From positions 1-35,436 of the forward strand of contig RGZZ01000009.1 of NCBI GenBank assembly GCA_010028905.1: a DNA stretch of 35,436 nucleotides. Direction: 5' to 3'. The notes beneath the pieces were generated by a model that searched no databases, had not been told where the DNA came from, and saw only the letters and a list, made by a program, of their open reading frames with translations. The position numbers and the translations under genes were made by a program. Shown in pieces: positions 30,583 to 35,436 of this stretch; position 1 is the first letter of the stretch, and each line of letters starts with the position of its first letter. Source of the DNA: Pseudomonadota bacterium (GTDB lineage: Bacteria; Vulcanimicrobiota; Xenobia; RGZZ01).

Positions 30583-31287
30583 TCACTCCTCCTGAAGCGT
30601 GAGCTTCTCGATGGTGTTGCGGTGGTCGCGACCCTCGAAGATGCGCTGCACGAAGATGCCCGGCGTGTGCACCTGGTCAGGATCGATCTCGCCGGCAGGC
30701 ACGAGCTCATCGACCTCGGCGATGGTGATGCGCCCCGCCGCCGCCATCAGCGGTGAGAAGTTGCGCGCGCTCTCCTTGTAGACGAGATTCCCCTCGGTGT
30801 CGCCCTTCCAGGCGCGCACGATGGCGAAATCGGCCACGAGGGCCGTCTCGAGAAGGCAGTCGACCCCGTTGAAGGCGCGCACCTCCTTCCCCTCGGCCAC
30901 CACCGTTCCTACCCCCGTGGGGGTGTAGAAGCCGGGGATCCCGCATCCGCCCGCGCGGATGCGCTCGGCAAAGGTGCCCTGCGGATTCAGCTCGACCTGA
31001 ACCGTGTTGCTCAAGATCTGCTCCTCGAGGTCCGGATTGCCCCCGACGTACGAGCAGATGACCTTGCGCACCTGGCGCGATTTGAGCAGAACCGCCAGAC
31101 CCATGCCCATGTTTCCGCAGTTGTTGCTGATGATGGTGAGATCCTTGACCCCACGGCGCTCGAGCTCATCGATGCAGTTCTCGGCGATGCCGCAGAGACC
31201 GAAGCCGCCGCTCATGATCGACGCGCCGTCGAACACGTCGGCCAGCGCCTGGTGGGCATCAGAGACGACCTTGCCGTGCTCGCTCAT
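30583..31287 (-). CDS. CoA-transferase subunit A
   Basis: A 234-residue alpha subunit of the same transferase. It shows the family glycine motif [17 protein letters not shown], then [15 protein letters not shown], and FYTPTGVGT with [21 protein letters not shown]. Partner is subunit B, the next gene. ATG 31287 has AAGGAGG eight bases upstream and overlaps the stop of the aminotransferase gene (ATGA), placing the transferase in an operon with an aminotransferase. That layout suggests removal of an amino group and handling of an acyl-CoA or keto acid in one amino-acid pathway, for example beta-amino acid or lysine-type breakdown; the exact route is inference. Confidence 0.93.
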   Translation of the reverse strand: MSEHGKVVSDAHQALADVFDGASIMSGGFGLCGIAENCIDELERRGVKDLTIISNNCGNMGMGLAVLLKSRQVRKVICSYVGGNPDLEEQILSNTVQVELNPQGTFAERIRAGGCGIPGFYTPTGVGTVVAEGKEVRAFNGVDCLLETALVADFAIVRAWKGDTEGNLVYKESARNFSPLMAAAGRITIAEVDELVPAGEIDPDQVHTPGIFVQRIFEGRDHRNTIEKLTLQEE

Positions 31288-32684
31288 TCGCCTGCCTCCT
31301 TGCGATGGGTTGAAAGGGCCGCCTCGAGCGCCAGCAGCCCCTCCTCGATGATGTCGAGGCCATGCTCGAGATCGCTCGGCGCGATGTTCAGCGGTGGCAC
31401 GATGATGACGGTGTTCCACCGCACGTTCACGTACAGACCGCGCGCCTCGAACACCTCGATCATCGGAGCGAGACGCTTCATCTCGGCTGCGGTGGCGTTC
31501 CACGGCACCAGCGGCGGACGTCCGGCGGCCTGTCGCGACCACGGCTGGGTCACGCGGCTGCCCTGAGCCGTGGCGCCCCCGGCAGGCTCGGTGAGCTCGA
31601 CCACCTGCAGCAGCCCCTGGCCCCGCACGTCGCCCACGAAGGCAAAGCGCTCGGCGAAGCGCAGCAGCCGCGCGCGCAGATGGTCTCCCAACGTGGCGGC
31701 GCGGGTCACGAGGTCTTCCTCTTCGTACACGCGGAGCGATTCGAGGCCTGCCGCCACGCAGACCGGTGGCGCGTACCCCGTGAGGCCGCACCACAGCGTC
31801 TCTTGCTCGAAGTGCTCGGCGACGCGGCGATTCGTGATCACGGCGCCCAGCGGGGCGTGCCCCGCGCCGAGACCCTTGGCCATGGTGATCATGTCGGGCA
31901 CGACGCCCCAGTGGTCGACCGCGAACCAGCGCCCGGTTCTCCCCAGCCCGGTGAACACCTCGTCACTGATGAGCAGGATGCCGTAGCGATCGCAGATCTC
32001 GCGCAGACGTGGCCAGTAGTCCGGCGGCGGTACGTGGCCGCCGTTTGCGCCGGAGTAGCCTTCGATGAGCAGCGCCGCGATGGTCTCCGGGCCTTCGAAG
32101 AGAATGACATCCTCGATGTGGGTCACGCACTCGCGACCGCAGGTCTCCACACGCTGTCCGAAGGGGCAGCGATAGCAGTAGGGGTCTTGCACCCGCACCA
32201 CGCCAGGTGTACCCGGCTCGAACGGGATGCGGCGCGGGTCGCCCGTCCAAGAGCCCGCGCCGGCTGTTGCGCCGTGATAGCTGCGATAGCGGGTGATGAT
32301 CTTGTCTCGCCCCGTCACCATGCGCGCCATCTTGATGGCGTTCTCGTTGGCTTCCGCCCCGCCCCCGCAGAAGAAGGTCTTGCACAGATCGCCCGGCGTG
32401 ATGCGGGCCAGCATCTCACCCAGCGCCGCCTTGGCGGGGTACGCGGCCTTCGGGCCGGCCGCGCACAGCTCGGCGGCCTGCCGCTGGATTGCAGCGATGA
32501 TGCGGGGATGCTGGAATCCCACGCTGAGGTTGTAGGCCTGGCAGGCGAAATCGAGCCAGCGCTTGCCACGGGCGTCGACGTAGTGCGATCCCTCAGCGGC
32601 CACGATCTCGACGGGGCGGGCGCCCGCCTGGCGGGTCCAGGTCTGGTAGACGTATTCGTGGGTCTTGTCGGCGATCTCAGTCAT
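31284..32684 (-). CDS. Class III aminotransferase, Kat/taurine type
   Basis: A 466-residue PLP enzyme. Motifs include CGGGAEANENAIKMAR, YRSYHGATAG, SDEVFTGLGRTG (Asp241) and TMAKGLGAGHAPLG (Lys270). It has the same C170-x2-C173-x8-C182-x3-C186 cluster as the other aminotransferase in this window. It most resembles taurine:2-oxoglutarate and 3-aminobutyryl-CoA (Kat-like) aminotransferases, as far as I can recall. A proline/arginine-containing insertion (about 365-390, PWSRQAAGRPP) is less conserved. It overlaps the CoA-transferase A gene by ATGA and begins inside the last codons of the S9 peptidase gene, an 8-bp overlap. Confidence 0.9.
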   Translation of the reverse strand: MTEIADKTHEYVYQTWTRQAGARPVEIVAAEGSHYVDARGKRWLDFACQAYNLSVGFQHPRIIAAIQRQAAELCAAGPKAAYPAKAALGEMLARITPGDLCKTFFCGGGAEANENAIKMARMVTGRDKIITRYRSYHGATAGAGSWTGDPRRIPFEPGTPGVVRVQDPYCYRCPFGQRVETCGRECVTHIEDVILFEGPETIAALLIEGYSGANGGHVPPPDYWPRLREICDRYGILLISDEVFTGLGRTGRWFAVDHWGVVPDMITMAKGLGAGHAPLGAVITNRRVAEHFEQETLWCGLTGYAPPVCVAAGLESLRVYEEEDLVTRAATLGDHLRARLLRFAERFAFVGDVRGQGLLQVVELTEPAGGATAQGSRVTQPWSRQAAGRPPLVPWNATAAEMKRLAPMIEVFEARGLYVNVRWNTVIIVPPLNIAPSDLEHGLDIIEEGLLALEAALSTHRKEAGE

Positions 32685-34575
32685 GGGTGCTCCCCTTCAG
32701 CCACGTGTCGAAGAAGCGAGAGACCTCGGTGTAGGCCTTGATGCGGTTGGGCAGCTTCGCCAGGCCGTGCCCTTCATCATCGAACACGAGGTAGACCACG
32801 GTGCGGTTGAGACCTCGCAATGAGGCCACCATCTGGTCGGCCTCCGACTTCGGCACCCGCGGATCGTTGGCGCCTTGAATCACCATGAGAGGAGCGCGGA
32901 TGTCGGCCACCTTGTGGATGGGCGAGAAGCGCCGGAGCGCTTCCCGATCCTTGTCGGGATCGCCGTACTCGGCGATGCGCAGCTTGCGCCGCCAAGGCCC
33001 CGTGTTGGCCAGAAAGGTCTCGAAGTTCGAGATGCCCACGATGTCGACAGCGGCCGCGTACAGCTCTGGATGAAAGGCCACCTGGGCCAGGGTCATGTAG
33101 CCGCCGTACGACCCCCCCATGACGGCGATCTTCTCGCCGTTGACGTCTGGCTGCGCGCGCAACCAGGCCACTGCTCGCGCCACGTCTTCGATGGCATCGC
33201 CCCGCAGGCGCGCGTCATCGAGATGGGTGTAGGTCTTCCCGTAGCCGAGGCTGCCGCGGATGTTCGGCGCCAGAACGGCGTAGCCACGAGACGTGAAGTA
33301 CTGGTACAGACCGTTCCAGACCGGGCGCTCCTGGGCTTCGGGACCGCCGTGCACGCTGATGATCACAGGATGGCGCCCATCCCCGCGCGGACGATAGAAG
33401 AGCGCGGGAATGGACCGCCCGTCAAACGTGGGGAACGTGACGCGCGAAGGCTCGACCAGCGTGTCAGGGGCGATGCCGTTCAGCGCGGGCGTGACGAGGG
33501 CCACGCTCTTGCCGGTGGCGGTATCGAGGCGCCAGACCGAGGCCGGCTGCCGAGGGGCGGTCAGTCCGAATGCCGCACCTGCGCCCGATTCGCTGAACGA
33601 GAGCCCCGTGAGCACACCGAGCGGCAGGGAGACCGCGCGACCGTGCGCCAGGTCGTTTGCCTCGCACAGCCGCAGCACCGATGCGCCGTTCTCGTTGCGC
33701 ACGACGGCCGCTCTCGCTCCGTCTCGGCTCATCACCAGATCGCTCACGCTCCACCGCTCTTGCGATGTGAGCCAGCGGAACGCCCCTGTCTGCAGATCGA
33801 TGGCGGCCAGCCCCGCGTGCTCGCGGTCTTGATTGGTCACGCAGTACAGGGTCTGCTGGCCTTGGGGGACGTTCACCGACGCGTACTCGGCCTCGCCCTT
33901 GTGCGGCGTGAGCAGCCGCGCGTCGCCCCCGTTGACGGGCTGCAGGAGCAGATCGGCATCGAGGTTGGTGTTCTCGCGGCGCACGACGACCGCGTCGCTG
34001 CCGGCCCAGCCAGCCACGACGCAGGTCTCGTCGGTCTGGCGCACGCAACGGCTCTGGCCCGCGGCCACGTCGTAGACGTAGGCGTCGAAGAACGCGACGT
34101 TGCGGGCGTTCGACGCCCAGGCCAGACGCTTCCCGTCGGGTGACCACCCGCCAAAGGTGTGGATGGCCTTGGGGTTCTGGGTGACGGCGGTCACCTTGCC
34201 GCTCGCCACGTCGAGCAGGTGGATCTGGGTGCGCTCATTTCCCTTCTCGTCCTTGCCGAAGGCCAGGGTGCGCCCGTCCGGTGACCAGCTCACGAAGCCC
34301 ACCTTGTCATCGAACGACGTGAGCTGACGCGGTGGTCCCCCTTTCGTGTCGATGAGCCAGATCTGGAAGGTTCCGCTCATGTTCGACAGATAGGCCACCC
34401 GGGTGCCATCCGGCGAGATGGCGGGGGCCGACGCCGCGCGCACCTCGAGATAGCGCGCCACGGCAGGCGAAGAGGTGGAAGACGGGCTTGCGGGAGATGG
34501 CGCGGCAGGGGCCGCGGCGGAGAGCGACAGCAGTGCGACACCGGCAAGCGCAAGACGACGAACGTAGAGGAACAT
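32677..34575 (-). CDS. Secreted S9-family prolyl oligopeptidase-like peptidase
   Basis: A 632-residue exported serine peptidase of the acylaminoacyl/DPP-type S9 family. A signal peptide (about 1-24, FLYVRRLALAG, hydrophobic run, APAA) precedes a beta-propeller (about 40-380), with repeats such as SPDGTRVAYLSN, SWSPDGRTLAFG and WSPDGKRLAWAS. The alpha/beta-hydrolase end has GGSYGGYM with Ser489, the acid in QGANDPRVP and the His in DDEGHGL. ATG 34575 has AAAGGA upstream. Its stop lies inside the aminotransferase gene, so peptide hydrolysis outside and amino-acid use inside may be linked. Confidence 0.93.
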   Translation of the reverse strand: MFLYVRRLALAGVALLSLSAAAPAAPSPASPSSTSSPAVARYLEVRAASAPAISPDGTRVAYLSNMSGTFQIWLIDTKGGPPRQLTSFDDKVGFVSWSPDGRTLAFGKDEKGNERTQIHLLDVASGKVTAVTQNPKAIHTFGGWSPDGKRLAWASNARNVAFFDAYVYDVAAGQSRCVRQTDETCVVAGWAGSDAVVVRRENTNLDADLLLQPVNGGDARLLTPHKGEAEYASVNVPQGQQTLYCVTNQDREHAGLAAIDLQTGAFRWLTSQERWSVSDLVMSRDGARAAVVRNENGASVLRLCEANDLAHGRAVSLPLGVLTGLSFSESGAGAAFGLTAPRQPASVWRLDTATGKSVALVTPALNGIAPDTLVEPSRVTFPTFDGRSIPALFYRPRGDGRHPVIISVHGGPEAQERPVWNGLYQYFTSRGYAVLAPNIRGSLGYGKTYTHLDDARLRGDAIEDVARAVAWLRAQPDVNGEKIAVMGGSYGGYMTLAQVAFHPELYAAAVDIVGISNFETFLANTGPWRRKLRIAEYGDPDKDREALRRFSPIHKVADIRAPLMVIQGANDPRVPKSEADQMVASLRGLNRTVVYLVFDDEGHGLAKLPNRIKAYTEVSRFFDTWLKGSTHD

Positions 34576-34718
34576 GGCCCACGGTTTCCTTTGCGAGATC
34601 AACGACCTCTCAGCCGCGCAGACGAGCGCCCGACAGGCCCCGCTGGAGTTCCTCGCACGCTCGAGAACTCCTCGCGCTGGCGGGTTGGCGACGGTACCCC
34701 ACCCACGAACAGACGCAA

Positions 34719-34740
34719 CCGTCGAAGGAATCGAGACGGC
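34719..34740. repeat. Direct repeat copy 1 (22 bp)
   Basis: First of two identical 22-bp units with ends CCGTC and GACGG, which are themselves inverted (5-bp arms, 12-base centre). It lies in the 220-bp divergent gap between the S9 peptidase and plsC genes. Confidence 0.65.
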
Positions 34741-34750
34741 TTCATGGCAC

Positions 34751-34772
34751 CCGTCGAAGGAATCGAGACGGC
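34751..34772. repeat. Direct repeat copy 2 (22 bp)
   Basis: Second exact copy, 32 bp after the first (ten bases, TTCATGGCAC, between). It is 24 bp before the plsC ATG. The 32-bp period, about three helical turns, suits a cooperative DNA-binding protein. Confidence 0.65.
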
Positions 34773-34795
34773 GACATAGAACCGGGCGAGCGCCC

Positions 34796-35436
34796 ATGAG
34801 CACCGATACCGCCTCCACCCCCGCCGAGCCACAGCTGGCCCCCGATCCGCTCCCGCGGAAGGGCCTTCTCTACCCCTTCGCCTTCTGGACCCGCGCCGTT
34901 CTCGCGGTGATGTGGTTCTTGTTCAGCAGCGCCGCGGGCATCGTGTTCTCGCTCGTGAAACCTGGCGATCCCACGAACAGCCGTCGCTTCTCGCGCCTCA
35001 ACTCGTGGCTGGGCCTCAAGATTCTCGGCATCCACGTCGAGCTCGTGGGGCGCGAGACCATGTGGAGCAGCCGGCCCTGCGTCTTCGTCACCAACCACCA
35101 GGGCAACGAAGACGTCTTCATCCACGGCTGGGTCTTCCCCACCCGTTCGGTGGTCACGGGCAAGCGCGAGCTCATCAAGATCCCCCTGTTCGGATGGATG
35201 TTCAAGAACATGGGCAACATCATGCTCGACCGCGCGAACCACCGCTCTTCGGTGCAGACCCTCGAGGCCGCGGCCGAGCGCATCCGCAAGGAAGAGCTGT
35301 CGGTGTGGATCTTTCCGGAGGGCACCCGCAACCGCAACCGCCAGATGCTTCCCTTCAAGCGCGGTGGCTTTCATCTCGCCGTGCTCGCGCAGGTTCCCGT
35401 GGTGCCCATCGCCACGCAGCAGTACCTGGGCATCCT
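34796..35436 (+). CDS. plsC: 1-acylglycerol-3-phosphate acyltransferase (partial)
   Basis: The first 213 codons of a gene running off the right edge. It has an N-terminal membrane segment (about 34-52), then the acyltransferase HX4D motif in TNHQGNEDVF (H101, D106), GKRELIKIP, and the phosphate-binding motif FPEGTRNRNR (173-182), then VPVVPIA. These are the four blocks of PlsC, which adds the second acyl chain in phosphatidic acid synthesis at the membrane. A GGGCGAG about five bases before the ATG may be the ribosome binding site. Two 22-bp direct repeats precede it. Confidence 0.92.
   Translation, partial: MSTDTASTPAEPQLAPDPLPRKGLLYPFAFWTRAVLAVMWFLFSSAAGIVFSLVKPGDPTNSRRFSRLNSWLGLKILGIHVELVGRETMWSSRPCVFVTNHQGNEDVFIHGWVFPTRSVVTGKRELIKIPLFGWMFKNMGNIMLDRANHRSSVQTLEAAAERIRKEELSVWIFPEGTRNRNRQMLPFKRGGFHLAVLAQVPVVPIATQQYLGI

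Noticed and set aside
31362-34143. Two plus-strand ORFs over 400 codons opposite the aminotransferase and S9 genes
   Set aside because: Both mirror real genes with catalytic motifs on the minus strand and have Arg/His/Gly-biased sequence without domains.
34719-34772. CRISPR array
   Set aside because: There are only two repeats, the intervening piece is 10 bases, and no cas gene is nearby.

Overview
This is a GC-rich, gene-dense bacterial chromosomal segment with 28 protein-coding genes, two of them cut by the window edges. Neighbouring genes are often separated by only a few bases or joined by ATGA or TTGA stop/start overlaps. No rRNA, tRNA, CRISPR array, phage or transposase was seen. Several features fit a deep-branching, two-membrane or otherwise periplasm-bearing lineage (Eremiobacterota- or Armatimonadota-like is a guess, not proven). 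These are an alternative sigma factor of the SigB/SigF/SigG type, GAAC-N4-GTTC SOS boxes of the Gram-positive LexA type, Ser/Thr-kinase and FHA proteins, a Spy/CpxP-like chaperone and a lipoprotein. TTG and GTG starts are common, and a few promoters sit so close to the start codon that the mRNA should be leaderless.

Layout. 1-1230: start of an ABC exporter and a YheT-type hydrolase (minus). 1407-3813: a SigB-like sigma factor, an array of three LexA-type boxes, and a secreted M20 peptidase (plus). 3829-4448: a Phd/VapC toxin-antitoxin pair (minus) with its own promoter and operator. 4542-6141: a secreted unknown protein (minus) and a small CZB-domain protein (plus). 6196-10124: HrpB helicase and a triple-FHA protein (minus). 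10313-11587: a small unknown protein and an Est30-like esterase (plus). 11591-12973: glycogen synthase (minus). 13102-13512: a lipoprotein (plus). 13590-18341: a Ser/Thr kinase-ATPase and a transglutaminase-like secreted protein (minus), each lacking a key catalytic residue. 18566-19306: a UbiE/MenG methyltransferase (plus). 19334-23496: a zinc-ribbon/VWA protein, a receiver-anti-sigma-type ATPase fusion and a receiver-histidine kinase (minus). 23620-26582: a class III aminotransferase and an aldehyde dehydrogenase (minus). 26725-29831: an OmpR-type regulator, its sensor kinase and a Spy/CpxP-like periplasmic protein (plus). 29910-34575: CoA-transferase B and A subunits, a second class III aminotransferase and an S9 peptidase (minus). 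34796-35436: the start of PlsC (plus).

How genes may work together. The clearest unit is the Cpx-like module at 26725-29831. The kinase gene and the Spy-like gene each carry the same 7+4+7 direct repeat (CTTTAGG-N4-CTTCAGG) upstream, the form expected for an OmpR/PhoB-type binding site. A second theme is general stress and phospho-signalling: a SigB-like sigma factor, an RsbW-like ATPase fused to a receiver, a receiver-kinase, FHA domains, and a VWA protein with repeated TTILR motifs. A third is amino-acid catabolism: aminotransferase plus aldehyde dehydrogenase in one operon, and peptidase plus aminotransferase plus CoA-transferase in another. Three proteins look like degenerate members of known families: kinase HRD to HRS, transglutaminase Cys to Ser, and CZB Cys to Phe.
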